64,000 nucleotides of DNA from Hymenobacter aranciens (GCF_030580865.1 NZ_JAUQSY010000007.1:62001-126000); one strand, 5' to 3'; positions 18,434 to 28,086 are shown, numbered from the stretch's first letter. Numbers and translations are program-made. The notes: generated by a model not told the origin, from the sequence alone.

Positions 18434-18604
18434 AACTGTCATGCTGACGTAGGAAGCATCTTATCAGGTGCGGGCTTCGTGAGCGCGACAGATTGAAGAT
18501 TAATAAGCAGCCGGCAGCTGGATTCTCAGGAATCTGGCGGCCGGCTGCTTATTTTTGTTAACCGTCTGGCACGAGAGGATGCTTCGTTCCTCAGCATGAC
18601 AGTT
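18434..18604. repeat. Inverted repeat (GTCATGCTGA family) enclosing the eno terminator
   Basis: The left arm (18434-18461) begins AACTGTCATGCTGA and runs to GGAAGCATCT. The right arm (18576-18604) is its near-perfect reverse complement ending TCAGCATGACAGTT. The eno terminator lies between them. The right arm ends 3 nt before the ftsB-like ATG. A related unit, with GTCATCCTGAG arms, lies at 40.2-40.4 kb. Confidence 0.8.
18501..18557 (+). terminator. Intrinsic terminator after eno
   Basis: Arms AATAAGCAGCCGGC and GCCGGCTGCTTATT plus a few imperfect inner pairs, then TTTTTG. The end of the hairpin (TATTTTTG) again matches the TAnnTTTG -7 box. Confidence 0.85.
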
Positions 18605-18607
18605 CCT

Positions 18608-18922
18608 ATGCAAATCCCCTCCTTCATTTCGCCGCTGTTGCGCATCGTCCGCAGCTTTTATTTCCTCACCGGCGTGGGGTTTCTGGTGTGGATGCTGGTG
18701 TTTGACGCCAACGACCTGGGCAAGCAGCTCGACATCTACCGGAAGTGGCAGGATTTGCGGGCCGAAAAACAGTATTACCTCGATAACATTGAGGTGGTGA
18801 AGAAGGACCGGGCCGAGCTGATGAGCAGCCCGGCGCTGCTGGAGAAATTTGCGCGGGAGCGCTACCTGATGAAGCGGCCGGGCGAGGACCTGTTTATCCT
18901 CGTGCCGGAGGAGGAGAAGTAA
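18608..18922 (+). CDS. FtsB/DivIC-like septum formation initiator
   Basis: A bitopic division protein of 104 residues. One transmembrane helix (SFYFLTGVGFLVWMLVFDAN, about residues 16-36) is followed by a coiled coil (DIYRKWQDLRAEKQYYLDNIEVV) and the family end ALLEKFARERYLMKRPGEDLF. Enolase-FtsB adjacency is common in bacteria and supports the call. An ATG 12 nt upstream lies in the repeat arm and is less likely to be the start. Confidence 0.85.
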   Translation: MQIPSFISPLLRIVRSFYFLTGVGFLVWMLVFDANDLGKQLDIYRKWQDLRAEKQYYLDNIEVVKKDRAELMSSPALLEKFARERYLMKRPGEDLFILVPEEEK

Positions 18923-18923
18923 C

Positions 18924-19337
18924 GTGCGGCACTGGTTATTTTTGGCGGGCCTAATGGCCGCCTGCGGCGCGCTGGCGCAGGACAAACCGCCCCGCAACAC
19001 GCAGGTGCAGGCGACGCGGCAGTTTCTGAGCGCCGCCCTGCGCGGCGACACGGCCGCCATCCGCTGGCTGGCACCGGAGCTGCGGCGGAAGCTGGGCACG
19101 ACGGGCGTGCAGCAGGCGCTGGCTCCGCTGGCGGTAGCGGGCCGGCGGCGCGGTACTGACATTGAACTCTACAAGCTGGGGTATTGGCTGGAGGCGGATG
19201 GCTCGTCGCGGCCGTTCGTGGCGTATGCCTGGGCGGCGGATTCACTGCTGAAGCCGAAGCGGGAGTGGCTGCAAGTAGCGTTCCGCGACTCGGCGGCGCG
19301 GCAGGTGCTGGAGTTTGAGCTGCGGGCGGTTAAGTAA
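18924..19337 (+). CDS. Hypothetical secreted protein
   Basis: 137 residues from a GTG one base after the previous stop; the GGAGGAG near that gene's end can serve as a ribosome binding site. There is a signal peptide (RHWLFLAGLMAACGALAQ) and the mature part has no recognised domain. A Cys at residue 14 could be a lipobox (LMAAC), but cleavage after ALA-Q is equally plausible. It is probably cotranscribed with the ftsB-like gene. Confidence 0.65.
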   Translation: MRHWLFLAGLMAACGALAQDKPPRNTQVQATRQFLSAALRGDTAAIRWLAPELRRKLGTTGVQQALAPLAVAGRRRGTDIELYKLGYWLEADGSSRPFVAYAWAADSLLKPKREWLQVAFRDSAARQVLEFELRAVK

Positions 19338-19344
19338 TTTCGAT

Positions 19345-19943
19345 TCAGCCTTTGCCCAGATTGGCGCGAATGCGGCTGAGCGACGGGCCTTTGATGCCCA
19401 GATACGACGCGATGTGCCCGAGGGAAATCCGATTCGTGACCCAGGGAATTGCTGCAGGAGCGCCAGGTAGCGCTGCTCGGCGGTTTGGAAAAGCACGGCT
19501 TCGGACTTGGCTTGGTGAAACACCAGGTACTGCTCGGCCAGCAGGCGGCCAAACCGTTCCCAGCCGTGCGACTGCTCGAAGAGCTTGTGTAATTGTTGCA
19601 CGTTGATAACCAATAATTCGGAATCCTCCAACGCGGCGATGTAGTAGGGGCAGGCTTCCTGGGTTACCAGACTTTTGAGCGAGGTGAGAAAGATGCCCTC
19701 GGGTATGAACCCGACGTTGTGTTCCTGGGCTGTGGCGGGGTCCACGTAGTACACGCGAAACAGGCCGCTCACGATGAAGCCGACGTGTTGGCACACCGAG
19801 TTGCGGAAGTTGAAAAACTCATTGCGGGCAATGGTGCGCAGCGTCCAGTGGCTTTCGGCCAGGCGCAGGTCGGCTTCAGAAAGGTTGGCGAAGGTTTGGA
19901 GCTGCTGAGTGAGTTGCAAGTGAGAGGAAGGGGCGGAAATCAT
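19345..19943 (-). pseudogene. Crp/Fnr-family transcriptional regulator, frameshifted
   Basis: The first reading frame from the ATG at 19943 encodes a cyclic-nucleotide-binding-like sensor domain (NEFFNFRNSVCQHVGFIVSG, then ERYLALLQQFP). The remainder of the family, a helix-turn-helix WVTNRISLGHIASYLGIKG then PSLSRIRANLGKG, continues in another frame and stops at 19345. The junction is near 19443-19449, where the coding strand reads TTCCCTGGGTC: one base is missing from the expected TTC CCN TGG GTC. It is a one-base deletion in a C run: a real pseudogene, a phase-variable site or a sequencing error. Confidence 0.8.
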
Positions 19944-20050
19944 AAGTGCGGGGCGGTGAACTGCTCTTGGGCGAATACGCAAGCAGCAGCCTAGCCAGAA
20001 AGTTGGCGCAAAAGAAGCAGCCGCCGACGCTTTTTAACATAGGTGAAAAA

Positions 20051-20077
20051 TTGGCTTGGTGGGCGGCGGGACCTTTG
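20051..20077 (+). promoter_or_regulatory. Weak promoter candidate for osmC
   Basis: TTG (20051-20053) and GACCTTTG (20070-20077, one mismatch to TAnnTTTG) with a short spacing of 16 nt. It would start transcription near 20083, which favours the ATG at 20107 over the upstream one at 20056. Confidence 0.3.
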
Positions 20078-20106
20078 TCCCATCATTCATCTCAACCACC
20101 ACCATC

Positions 20107-20550
20107 ATGGCTACTTCAAGAAGAGCAACCGCCGTTTGGCAAGGCACCGGCCTGCAAGGCACCGGCACGCTGAATACCGCAAACAAATTTTTCAATAACA
20201 CGCCCTACAGCTTCAAAACCCGCGTCGAGTCGGAGGCGGGCGCGGCAGGCACCAACCCCGAGGAACTACTGGCGGCGGCTCACGCCAGCTGCTTTGCCAT
20301 GGCGTTGAGTTTTGCCATCGTGCAGGCCGGTTTCGTGGCCGACGAGCTGAAGGTAGAAGCCAAAGTCACGCTCGATACCGTGGACGGCGGCTTTGGCGTC
20401 ACGGGCATTGTGCTGCAGCTGGCGGGCCGGGTGGCTGGCATGGGCGAGGCGCAGTTTCTGGAGCTGGCCAACGGGGCGAAGGCAGGCTGCCCTATATCTA
20501 AAGCGCTCGGCGCGGTGCCCATTCACCTCGATGCCACGTTTGCCGCCTGA
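20107..20550 (+). CDS. OsmC/Ohr-family peroxidase
   Basis: Thiol-dependent peroxidase that reduces organic hydroperoxides in the cytoplasm. 147 residues: RRATAVWQGTGLQGTGTL, TNPEELLAAAHASCFAMALS with Cys62, and the second redox Cys128 in GAKAGCPISKALGA. The pattern is nearer OsmC than Ohr. It is divergent from the broken Crp/Fnr regulator and followed by a small membrane-protein gene, so an oxidative-stress role for the three is plausible but not shown. Confidence 0.9.
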   Translation: MATSRRATAVWQGTGLQGTGTLNTANKFFNNTPYSFKTRVESEAGAAGTNPEELLAAAHASCFAMALSFAIVQAGFVADELKVEAKVTLDTVDGGFGVTGIVLQLAGRVAGMGEAQFLELANGAKAGCPISKALGAVPIHLDATFAA

Positions 20551-20576
20551 TTTCATTGCCTGACCAACTCACAGCT

Positions 20577-21143
20577 ATGGCTACTTCATCCACCGCTTCG
20601 GCCCCGGCTCAGACAGCCCAGCCACTACGCACGTTGTACTTCGTGCGGGCTGCTTTCTCAGTAGTCTGGGTCAGCTTTATCGTTCTGTTTGCGAAATCTT
20701 CGCCCGCGCTCACGGCTGTGCTGCTGCTGCTGTATCCGGCTTGGGACGTGCTGGCTACCTTCGGCGATATTCGGGCTAATCGGGGTACTGAGTCGCTGCT
20801 GCCGCAGTACGTGAATATCGGCGTGGGCAGCCTCACGACGCTGGCCGTTGGCCTGGCTTTGCGCAATGGCATCCCGGCAGTGCTCATTGTGTTTGGGGTG
20901 TGGGCCGGGCTCACGGGGCTCATTCAACTGCTGCTCGGGCTGCGGCGGCGGCACCAGCTGGGTGGGCAGTGGCCAATGATACTCAGCGGCGGGCAGTCGA
21001 TACTGGCCGGGGTGTCGTTTATCGTCACGGCCCACGACCCCAGTAAGGGCGTGCTCAATCTGGCCGGGTACTCGGCGTTTGGGGCGTTCTATTTCCTGCT
21101 GGCGGCTCTGCGCCTGCGTAAATCCGCTCAGCTTGCCGAATAA
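20577..21143 (+). CDS. DUF308/HdeD-like membrane protein
   Basis: 188 residues with about six hydrophobic helices, including VRAAFSVVWVSFIVLFAKS, ALTAVLLLLYPAWDVLATFG, IPAVLIVFGVWAGLTGLIQL and AGYSAFGAFYFLLAALRLR. The helical-pair pattern fits the DUF308/HdeD group, whose biochemical role is unclear. It starts 26 nt after osmC and is likely cotranscribed. Confidence 0.6.
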   Translation: MATSSTASAPAQTAQPLRTLYFVRAAFSVVWVSFIVLFAKSSPALTAVLLLLYPAWDVLATFGDIRANRGTESLLPQYVNIGVGSLTTLAVGLALRNGIPAVLIVFGVWAGLTGLIQLLLGLRRRHQLGGQWPMILSGGQSILAGVSFIVTAHDPSKGVLNLAGYSAFGAFYFLLAALRLRKSAQLAE

Positions 21144-21169
21144 GAACAGCCACTTTTTCTGGTAGTGCC

Positions 21170-22327
21170 TTACGGCAGGCAGATTTTGCCCAAACTGAAT
21201 TCCGGCTGGCCGGCCACCGTTTCATTCGCCAGCACCGCGAATAGCACGGCCTCTTTAGCGTCGGCCGGAATACCGAGGGTGTCAATGGTAGCGAACTGCG
21301 CTTCGGGTAAGTTGCGCTCCAGCGCCTGAAACAAGGTCATGTTATGGCTGCCACCGCCACTCACGTACACCTGCGCCGGACCTTCAGGTAGGCAGCGCCG
21401 GGCGGCCAGGGCCACGCTGGCCGCCGTCAATTCAACCAGCGTGGCGAGCAGGTCCGTAGGCGGGAGGCTGGTGGTGTGAGTGGCCAGCTGGGCGGCCTGC
21501 AGGTAGGCGAGGTGAAACAGCTCGGGGCCGGTGGTTTTGGGCAGCGGCGCGGTGAAAAACGGGTGAGCCAGCAGCGCCGTCAGCAGCGCCGGGTGCGGCG
21601 TGCCCTGGGCGGCGAGGTTGCCGTTGTCGTCGTAGCTGCGGCCGGGGAAATACTGGCGCGTCACGGCATCGAGCAGGGTATTGGCGGGGCCGGTGTCGGT
21701 GACGAGCGTGGGGCCGCCATCGGCGGGTAGGAAGGTGAAATTGGCAATGCCGCCGAGATTAAGCAGCAGACGGTTTTCGCCGGGCTGGGCGAAGAGCAGC
21801 TTATCGGCGTAGCCGGCCAGGGGGGCGCCCTCGCGGCCGTGGGCCACGTGCTTCTGCCGAAAGTCGGCCACGGTGATGATGCTGCTCAATGCAGCCAGAT
21901 GGTCGCCGTCGCCGAGCTGCAGGGTGGCGTGGTGGGCGTAGGGGTGGCCCGGCCGCTGGTGGCGCGGGCTGTGCCAGACGGTCTGGCCGTGGCTGGCCAG
22001 CAGGTCTACTTCATCCGGAAAAACTTCCCATTCCTCCAGCGCGGCCAGCACGGTGGCCACGTGGCGGCGGGCTATTTCAGCATTCAAAATGGTTAGCTCT
22101 TCCAGCGAAACCGTGGGTTGGGAAATATCCCGCAGCCGCTGCCGAAATGAATTTGAGTACGGAAAAGTGGCGAACCGTTCGAGCTGCACCCGTAGCTTTG
22201 TGCCGTGGCCGTAGCAGCGGCACAGCGCCAGGTCGAGGCCATCGAGCGAGGTGCCCGACATGAGGCCGAGGACACGGCGGCTGGGTTGCTGGGTCAGATG
22301 AGCAAGGCGAGCGAGGTGCGGATTCAT
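21170..22327 (-). CDS. anmK: Anhydro-N-acetylmuramic acid kinase
   Basis: Phosphorylates and opens 1,6-anhydro-MurNAc during peptidoglycan recycling. 385 residues. The ASKHA-fold ATP site is seen in VLGLMSGTSLDGLDLALC, with LASHGQTVWHSP, LNLGGIANFTFL, VTDTGPANTLLDA and YVSGGGSHN. It is convergent with the DUF308 gene and separated from hscA by a terminator. Confidence 0.95.
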   Translation of the reverse strand: MNPHLARLAHLTQQPSRRVLGLMSGTSLDGLDLALCRCYGHGTKLRVQLERFATFPYSNSFRQRLRDISQPTVSLEELTILNAEIARRHVATVLAALEEWEVFPDEVDLLASHGQTVWHSPRHQRPGHPYAHHATLQLGDGDHLAALSSIITVADFRQKHVAHGREGAPLAGYADKLLFAQPGENRLLLNLGGIANFTFLPADGGPTLVTDTGPANTLLDAVTRQYFPGRSYDDNGNLAAQGTPHPALLTALLAHPFFTAPLPKTTGPELFHLAYLQAAQLATHTTSLPPTDLLATLVELTAASVALAARRCLPEGPAQVYVSGGGSHNMTLFQALERNLPEAQFATIDTLGIPADAKEAVLFAVLANETVAGQPEFSLGKICLP

Positions 22328-22345
22328 AATTGGGCGGTTTTAAAC

Positions 22346-22380
22346 TAAAAACGCGGCACAAAACTTCGTTTGTGCCGCGT
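22346..22380 (-). terminator. Intrinsic terminator of hscA
   Basis: Perfect 12-bp arms ACGCGGCACAAA and its complement around a 6-nt loop. On the minus strand the hairpin is followed by TTTTT. It lies between the hscA stop and the anmK start. Confidence 0.85.
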
Positions 22381-22411
22381 TGTACCGATAGGGCGGAGCT
22401 TGCGAGGGCGG

Positions 22412-24307
22412 TTAGCTGATTTTCTTCCCCGTCATCGCCTTCTGGATGGAGATGTTCATCACCCGCTCAGCATAGGGCTTGGTCAACTCGTCCAGCTCGT
22501 CCATCGCCTTGAGGATAGGGTCGCGCTCAGTGCCCGTCAGGGTGGCACGGAGTACCTCGGTCTGGGTTTGGGTGGCGGCGATTTCGGTCTCGCTCAGGTA
22601 CTCGCGGTTTTTCTTGATGAAGTTCTCGACCTGGTACAGCAGCTGCTCGGCCGCCGTGCGGGCCTCGATGACGAGGCGGGCAGCCACGTCCTCCTTGGCA
22701 TTCAGCAGCGAGTCCATCAGCATCTGCTCTACCTGCTGGTCGGTGAGGCCGTACTGGGGCTTGATGTCGACTTGCTGGCGGGTGTTCGAGCGCAGCTCGA
22801 TGGCCTCGACCTGCAAGATGCCGTCGGCATTCAGCAGGAAGTTGACGTCGACTTTGGGCAGGCCGGCGGGCATGGCCGGAATGCCGGTGAGGGTGAATTC
22901 GCCCAGCTTGCGGTTCTGGCTCACGAGGTCGCGCTCGCCCTGGTAGACGCCAATTTTCAGATTCACCTGGCCGTCGACGCTGGTGGTGTACTGGCGGCCG
23001 GCCTTGGTCGGGATTTTCGAGTTGCGGGGGATGATGGGGTCCATGAGCCCGCCCAGGGTTTCGATGCCGAGGGTGAGGGGAGTCACGTCGAGCAGCAGCA
23101 CGTCGCGGCGGTTGCCGGCCAGGATGTCGGCTTGGATGGCGGCGCCCAGGGCCACTACTTCGTCGGGGTTGAGCGAGTTATTGGCGGGCTGGCCGAAGAA
23201 CTGGCTCACGCTGTCGTAGACCAGCGGTACGCGGGTGGAGCCGCCGACGAGGAGCACTGCGTCGAGTTTGGGTATTGGGCGTTGGGTATCGGGTGTTGGG
23301 TTTTCGGCGTTGGGAAGTTTGGCATCGGCTAGGGCCTGGCGGCAGGCGGCCAGCGTGCGCTCTACTAATGGAGTGATGAGCTCGTTGAATTTCGCCTTGC
23401 TCAGCGGCAGCTCGGTTTCGTGGAAGGTGGCCGTGAACTCGTCGTGCTGGCTGAGGTGCTTCTTGGCTTCCTCGGCCAGCAGGCGCAGCTGCTGCTGGGC
23501 CTGGGTGTTGTCGTAGAGCACCGGCGCGAGCTGATATTCGCCCGCCCAGTAGTCGTAGATGGCGCGGTCCATATCGTCGCCGCCGAGGTAGGTGTCGCCG
23601 TTGGTGCTCAACACCTCGAAGATGCCCTGGTGCAGGCGTAGGATGCTGATGTCGAAGGTGCCGCCGCCGAGGTCGTACACGGCCACGGTTTTCTCCTCGT
23701 CGGGGTCGAGGCCGATGCCGTAGGCCAAGGCGGCGGCGGTGGGCTCGTTCACGATGCGCAGCACTTCGAGGCCCGCGAGGCGGCCGGCGTCGCGGGTGGC
23801 CTGGCGCTGCGAGTCGTTGAAATACGCCGGCACGGTGATAACGGCCCGGTTCACGGGCGTCTTGAGGGCGTGCTCGGCGCGGTGGCGCAACTCCTTTAGG
23901 ATTTCGGCGCTCAGCTCGATGGGAGAGTAGAATTTATCGCCGACGCGGATTTTCACCAGTCCTTCCGAGTTGTCGTCAATCACTTTATACCCCATCTGCT
24001 CGGCGTGCTCGCCCAGGTCGCGGTAGCTTTTGCCCAGCAGCCTTTTTGCTGAGTATATGGTGTTTTGCGGCTCCGTGAGCAGATATTGCCGGGCCTCGGT
24101 GCCGATGATGGGGTCGGGCGCATTCGGCGGGAAATAGACCACCGAGGGCACGATAGTCCCGCGCCCCTGGTCGTTGATGGCGATGGGCTGCTTGGTATCA
24201 GGGTGGGCGTAGGCCACGAGGCTATTGGTAGTGCCCAGGTCGATGCCGACGATGATTTCCTCCTTCTGGAGGCTGCCGGTAGAAAGGTTAATCGCAACTT
24301 TAGCCAT
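22412..24307 (-). CDS. hscA: HscA-type Hsp70 chaperone
   Basis: An Hsp70 that by family resemblance serves iron-sulfur cluster assembly with HscB and IscU. 631 residues from ATG 24307. Motifs: [14 protein letters not shown] near residue 20, [26 protein letters not shown], and PRNSKIP and KPQYGLTD in the substrate domain. [13 protein letters not shown] and AIQADIL match HscA better than DnaK, and there is no EEVD-like tail. Just before LVGGSTRVP an Asn/Pro/Thr-rich stretch adds about ten residues; its DNA is a heptamer repeat. An open frame upstream is non-homologous. Confidence 0.87.
   Translation of the reverse strand: MAKVAINLSTGSLQKEEIIVGIDLGTTNSLVAYAHPDTKQPIAINDQGRGTIVPSVVYFPPNAPDPIIGTEARQYLLTEPQNTIYSAKRLLGKSYRDLGEHAEQMGYKVIDDNSEGLVKIRVGDKFYSPIELSAEILKELRHRAEHALKTPVNRAVITVPAYFNDSQRQATRDAGRLAGLEVLRIVNEPTAAALAYGIGLDPDEEKTVAVYDLGGGTFDISILRLHQGIFEVLSTNGDTYLGGDDMDRAIYDYWAGEYQLAPVLYDNTQAQQQLRLLAEEAKKHLSQHDEFTATFHETELPLSKAKFNELITPLVERTLAACRQALADAKLPNAENPTPDTQRPIPKLDAVLLVGGSTRVPLVYDSVSQFFGQPANNSLNPDEVVALGAAIQADILAGNRRDVLLLDVTPLTLGIETLGGLMDPIIPRNSKIPTKAGRQYTTSVDGQVNLKIGVYQGERDLVSQNRKLGEFTLTGIPAMPAGLPKVDVNFLLNADGILQVEAIELRSNTRQQVDIKPQYGLTDQQVEQMLMDSLLNAKEDVAARLVIEARTAAEQLLYQVENFIKKNREYLSETEIAATQTQTEVLRATLTGTERDPILKAMDELDELTKPYAERVMNISIQKAMTGKKIS
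23268..23316. repeat. Seven tandem heptamers inside the hscA coding sequence
   Basis: On the + strand 49 nt are seven consecutive 7-bp words of the type TTGGGTA, TTGGGCG, TCGGGTG. On the coding strand they encode the low-complexity insert around [14 protein letters not shown] in the nucleotide-binding domain. This matches the arm structure of the intergenic repeats at 10.7, 13.0 and 60.8 kb, but with no opposing arm. Confidence 0.85.
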
Positions 24308-24362
24308 ATATGCAAGGCGGGCCGCGTAGCAGCCCGCCGGATAGTCGAAAAATGAGGGAGTG

Positions 24363-24370
24363 CAAAGGTA
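24363..24370 (-). promoter_or_regulatory. Putative -7 box of hscA
   Basis: Reads TACCTTTG on the minus strand, about 55 nt before the hscA ATG. It shows that the upstream open frame is not translated from 24412. No clear TTG -33 box. Confidence 0.5.
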
Positions 24371-24413
24371 ACCGGTATGGGGCGCTAGGGTTGGGAGGCT
24401 ACCCGCAGGCACG

Positions 24414-24450
24414 AAAAAAAGCCTCTTCCCGTACTGGGAAGAGGCTTTTT
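24414..24450. terminator. Terminator after the alpha-amylase gene
   Basis: Arms AAGCCTCTTCCC and GGGAAGAGGCTT around GTACT, with A/T tracts on both sides, so it can work in either direction. It lies 24 nt past the amylase stop on the minus strand. Confidence 0.88.
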
Positions 24451-24473
24451 GCTTTACTAAAAGTGTCGAAAAG

Positions 24474-26858
24474 CTAGCGCAGCACCAGCTTGCCGCTCAC
24501 CTTCAGCTCCGGTAGCGTGAGCTGATAGATACCGGCTGGCAGCACTTTGGCAGGTTTCAGCCACAGCGGGTTCTGGCCGGGGTAGAGCTTCACGGGCTCG
24601 CTGTGCACTAGGCGACCGGTGAGGTCGTACACCTGCACGGTGGCAAGCTGCTCGCGGGCGGTGGTCACGGCCAGCTCGATGTGCTCGCTGGTGGTGGGGT
24701 TGGGGTACACGCTCAGCTCGGCGCGCTCCAGCGCTTCGGCGCGGGTGGTGGTGGCCAAGGTTTCGCGGCGGCCGGTCATGGCGCCGGTTACCACGGTGGG
24801 CGGGGTGTAGGTCACCTTCACGAAGCAGCGCTGGGCCGGATTGGCGGTCGAGTTGTTCTTCGCTTTCAGGGTGTACCAGCCTTCGGCCGTGGGCGTGTAG
24901 GAGCCGGTAAGGTTGCCGGTGCCGGTCTGGCTGCTCACCACCGTGCCGGCGCTGTTCATAATAGCCACGCTCAGGCTGCGGGTGGCGTCGGTGGGAAACA
25001 GGTTGTAAGCAATGTTCTTATTAGCGCCCACGTAGATGCGGCCCGCCGTGCGGTAGGCCGTGGAGCCCGCCGGCAGCTGCCCGCCCTGCTGCAGCGACGA
25101 AGCGTGCGAGTCGCCGAGGTCGTCGGCCAGCTCCCATTCCTGGGTCGTGGCCTTGGCCGGGCGCACGTAGTTATTGCCGATGCCCGTGGGCGCCCACACC
25201 GAGTAGCCGCGGCGCCCGCCAGCCGCCGTGCCGTTGCAGGGCGGCGTATTGATGCTGACGGTCTGGCTGCCGCTCACGGTTACGGTCGCGGTTCCGTTGG
25301 CGCCCGAGTAGTCCTTGAGCACCGTGCCGGGGGCGAAGTCGCAGCTCACGGTGTTGTTTTGCCAGGAGGCCCAGCTGTCGTTGATGCCGATGATGGCCTT
25401 GGTGCTGCGCTCAATCACGAGGTGGTCGGCGGCCTGGTAGCGCACTTTGTAGGCGCCGGCCTTGAAATTCAGGTTCTGGTGGCACCAGATGAGGTTTTCG
25501 AGGTCCGAGCGCGTGGGCAGGTCGGTGCTGCTTTTGGGCGAGTGCGTGTAGCGCTTGCCGGTGTTGCCGAGGTTAAACAAATCTTCGAAGAAGATTTGCG
25601 GCGAGCCATCCACGGCCAGCGCGGCGGCGTAGGCGGCCGAGAGGCGCGGGTCGAACGGGTCGATGTGCGGGGCCAGCTCCGAGCCGGTGTTCCAGCCGGT
25701 GTAGTTGCCGCTGCCGTCGGTCTGAGGGCGGAAGGTGTCGTGGTTGTTCACGAAGGGCACCGTGCGGTGCACGTAGGTGCCGCCGATGTTCACCACCCGC
25801 GTGCCCTGCTGCGCACTCGGCAGCGTGCCGATGTTGTAGTTGCCGCCGCCGCTCACGATGCTGTAAATGGCGTTGCGCAACGAGAAATCGAAGGTGCCGG
25901 CGCGGTTCTGCACGTTGGCCACCCAGCCGTCCATCTGGCCGCTGCTGCCCACCCATTCGCCCACGGCGTACATGGTGGCGCCGCCGTTGGCCCAACCGGC
26001 GTTGCTCTGCAGGTTATAAAGGAAATCCTCCGAGGCAAAGTCCGGGAAGTGCTTCACCGCATCCAGCCGCACGCCGTCAAAGCCGAGCTGCTTCTTGTAC
26101 CAAATCAGCCAGTTGCGGTTGCCGTTGCGCATGTAGTCGGCGCCTTGCACAGGGTTGAAGGTGGCGTTGGAGCTCTGGCCGTAAGAGCCGTTGTAGTAGC
26201 TCACGTCGGGCCCGAAGTACACCGCGTTCCAGTCGCCGCTGGTCGAGTTGTTGCCCGGGTTGGGGTTGAAGTTCTGCCAGTTTTTCGAGAAGCGCCCGCT
26301 GCGGGCCAGGTAGTTGGCCGAGGTTTCGGCGCTGGCCGGCGTGGCGTAGCTCACGTAGCGAAAGTTCTTGTACTTGCTGGTCGAGCCGTCTTCCCAGGCG
26401 TTGGGGTCCTGCCCGCCCTGACCGGTCGAGGAGCCCGCGCCGTCGTTGTGGTTCAGCACGATGTCCTGCACTACGTCGATGCCGTTGGCGTGCAGAATGG
26501 CGATGCCGCGCAGCAGCTCGTCCTTATTGCCCACGCGGGTGTTCAGGAAGCCCTTTTGGTACTTATCGCCGAGGTCGTAGTTGTCGAAGGGCGAGTAGCC
26601 GTTGCCCTGGTTCGGGCCCTTGATGTTCGGCGGCATCCACACCGCGTCGATGCCCATCGTTTTGAGGCGCGGGGCTAGGTCGGCGATGTAGTTGGCCCAG
26701 CCGTTGGGGTAGTTGTTGTTCCAGTAGTCCCACCAGAAGCCTTGCAGCACAACCTGCTGCGCCTGGGCGGCCGAGGTAGATAAACCCACCAGTACGGCCG
26801 CCGCCGCCAATGGGCGGGCGACCGAACGGGGCATAGTAATTCCGAAGAGTTGTTTCAT
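24474..26858 (-). CDS. Secreted GH13 alpha-amylase with T9SS sorting domain
   Basis: Endo-acting hydrolase of alpha-1,4-glucans, probably exported across the outer membrane. 794 residues: signal peptide to about residue 33 (STSAAQAQ), then a (beta/alpha)8 GH13 domain. Catalytic residues by motif are the nucleophile in [13 protein letters not shown] (about Asp266), the acid/base in YAVGEWVG (about Glu301) and [10 protein letters not shown] (about Asp373). DIVLNHNDG is conserved region I. A beta-rich module follows, then a type A T9SS C-terminal domain beginning [15 protein letters not shown]. It stands alone with its own terminator. Confidence 0.93.
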   Translation of the reverse strand: MKQLFGITMPRSVARPLAAAAVLVGLSTSAAQAQQVVLQGFWWDYWNNNYPNGWANYIADLAPRLKTMGIDAVWMPPNIKGPNQGNGYSPFDNYDLGDKYQKGFLNTRVGNKDELLRGIAILHANGIDVVQDIVLNHNDGAGSSTGQGGQDPNAWEDGSTSKYKNFRYVSYATPASAETSANYLARSGRFSKNWQNFNPNPGNNSTSGDWNAVYFGPDVSYYNGSYGQSSNATFNPVQGADYMRNGNRNWLIWYKKQLGFDGVRLDAVKHFPDFASEDFLYNLQSNAGWANGGATMYAVGEWVGSSGQMDGWVANVQNRAGTFDFSLRNAIYSIVSGGGNYNIGTLPSAQQGTRVVNIGGTYVHRTVPFVNNHDTFRPQTDGSGNYTGWNTGSELAPHIDPFDPRLSAAYAAALAVDGSPQIFFEDLFNLGNTGKRYTHSPKSSTDLPTRSDLENLIWCHQNLNFKAGAYKVRYQAADHLVIERSTKAIIGINDSWASWQNNTVSCDFAPGTVLKDYSGANGTATVTVSGSQTVSINTPPCNGTAAGGRRGYSVWAPTGIGNNYVRPAKATTQEWELADDLGDSHASSLQQGGQLPAGSTAYRTAGRIYVGANKNIAYNLFPTDATRSLSVAIMNSAGTVVSSQTGTGNLTGSYTPTAEGWYTLKAKNNSTANPAQRCFVKVTYTPPTVVTGAMTGRRETLATTTRAEALERAELSVYPNPTTSEHIELAVTTAREQLATVQVYDLTGRLVHSEPVKLYPGQNPLWLKPAKVLPAGIYQLTLPELKVSGKLVLR

Positions 26859-27179
26859 GTGTGGGAATTTTGGGATGAGAAAGTGAAGAAAAATAGTGCG
26901 TCGGCTAACGCAGTCCTAAGATAGCAGGTTTATGATTATTTTCCGAAAAGCAATGAGTTATTAACTTTTCCTTATGCCTTAAAATCGAGCAAAATCAGCC
27001 AGCCTTGAAGCAGGGGAGAGAGGCCGGAAAGGAAGGCCATTCAATAACAGATGGAATTTTTTGAAGAATTAATGTGTTTAGCCCGACTACGTCGGCTCCG
27101 CCTCCGTATAAGACTCTACCTCAGCGGCAGCTTTCATCGCCCGCCGCCGAAATTCCACCTCTTTCAACGCCCCGAAATC
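26859..27179. other. Divergent intergenic region, amylase / L,D-transpeptidase-like gene
   Basis: 321 nt between two divergent genes, more AT-rich near the amylase. It must hold both promoters, but I find only near matches to TAnnTTTG: TATTTTTC on the minus strand at 26891-26898, and nothing convincing on the plus strand. No repeat or RNA gene seen. Confidence 0.4.
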
Positions 27180-28022
27180 ATGGAAAAGACCAGTGTAGTG
27201 CAGCGCAAGCGTTTCCTGAAGCGGCGGGCCCAGCGGGCCGCCCGACGTGTGCTGCCGTTTTTAGCCTCGTTGTTTCTGGCCACGCCGCTGGCTACCTCGG
27301 TCAGTAAGTCGATGGCCGCCACGGCTTCAACCGCCGAAGTGCGGCTGCCGCGCGTGGCCCCCACCAGGGCCATGCTTTTCGACCAGCGCCTGCGCGACCA
27401 GTACGCGGCGCTGAATGCAGAATCCCAGGGCCTGCGCTACGAAGTGTTCGAGAAGGCCATGACCGGCTACCTCAACCTGCGTCAGGCCGGCCAACTGGCC
27501 GACGACCGCCAGGTGCTGACGGTGGTCGACTTCGACCTGCCCAGCACCGAAAAGCGCCTCTGGGTGTTCGACTTAGCCACGAATGAAACGCTGTTTCACA
27601 CCCTCGTGGCCCACGGCCACAACACCGGCGAAAACGAAGCCAACAGCTTCTCCAACGTCAACGATAGTAACATGAGCAGCCTGGGCTTCTACGTGACAGG
27701 CGACGAGTACGAAGGCAAGCACGGCCACTCCCTGCACCTCAATGGCATGGATGAGGACTTCAACACCAACGCCTACGCCCGTTCCATCGTGATGCATGGC
27801 GCTGAGTATGTGAGCGAAGACTTTATCCGCCAATACGGTCGCCTGGGCCGTAGCCTCGGCTGCCCGGCCCTGCCCATGGACCAATACAGCCAGATTATCG
27901 ACGCCGTGACGGGCGGTACCTGCCTGTTCCTGAATAAGTCGGACGCGGGTTACTCTTCGCGGTACTTAAATCAGGACGCGGCCATTGCGGTAGCATTGCC
28001 GGAGGCGGCCCCGATGTCATAG
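27180..28022 (+). CDS. Murein L,D-transpeptidase catalytic-domain family protein
   Basis: Probable envelope enzyme of the YkuD_2-like group. 280 residues from ATG 27180. A basic N-terminus and a hydrophobic segment (about residues 22-38) form a signal anchor or signal peptide. The catalytic part has VVDFDLPSTEKRLWVFDL, LVAHGHNTGENEANSFSN, His206 in SIVMHGAEYVS and the nucleophile Cys228 in GRSLGCPALPM. The frame is open upstream to 27051, but only this ATG gives a sensible signal sequence. A bidirectional terminator follows. Confidence 0.87.
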   Translation: MEKTSVVQRKRFLKRRAQRAARRVLPFLASLFLATPLATSVSKSMAATASTAEVRLPRVAPTRAMLFDQRLRDQYAALNAESQGLRYEVFEKAMTGYLNLRQAGQLADDRQVLTVVDFDLPSTEKRLWVFDLATNETLFHTLVAHGHNTGENEANSFSNVNDSNMSSLGFYVTGDEYEGKHGHSLHLNGMDEDFNTNAYARSIVMHGAEYVSEDFIRQYGRLGRSLGCPALPMDQYSQIIDAVTGGTCLFLNKSDAGYSSRYLNQDAAIAVALPEAAPMS

Positions 28023-28051
28023 CCCGGTTGCCGCTAGTTTGCGTCGGCAAT

Positions 28052-28086
28052 AAAAACGCCCTTGTAGCTATTACAAGGGCGTTTTT
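28052..28086. terminator. Bidirectional terminator between convergent genes
   Basis: Perfect 15-bp arms AAAAACGCCCTTGTA and its complement around GCTAT. A/T tracts on both flanks serve the + gene ending at 28022 and the - gene ending at 28123. Confidence 0.92.

Noticed and set aside
20056..20106. Upstream ATG as start of osmC
   Set aside because: The added residues are not OsmC-like, and the weak promoter box lies between this ATG and the conserved start.
24681..26678. A 665-codon + strand frame across the amylase gene
   Set aside because: Shadow of the GH13 amylase on the minus strand; composition is Ala/Gly/Val/His without any domain.
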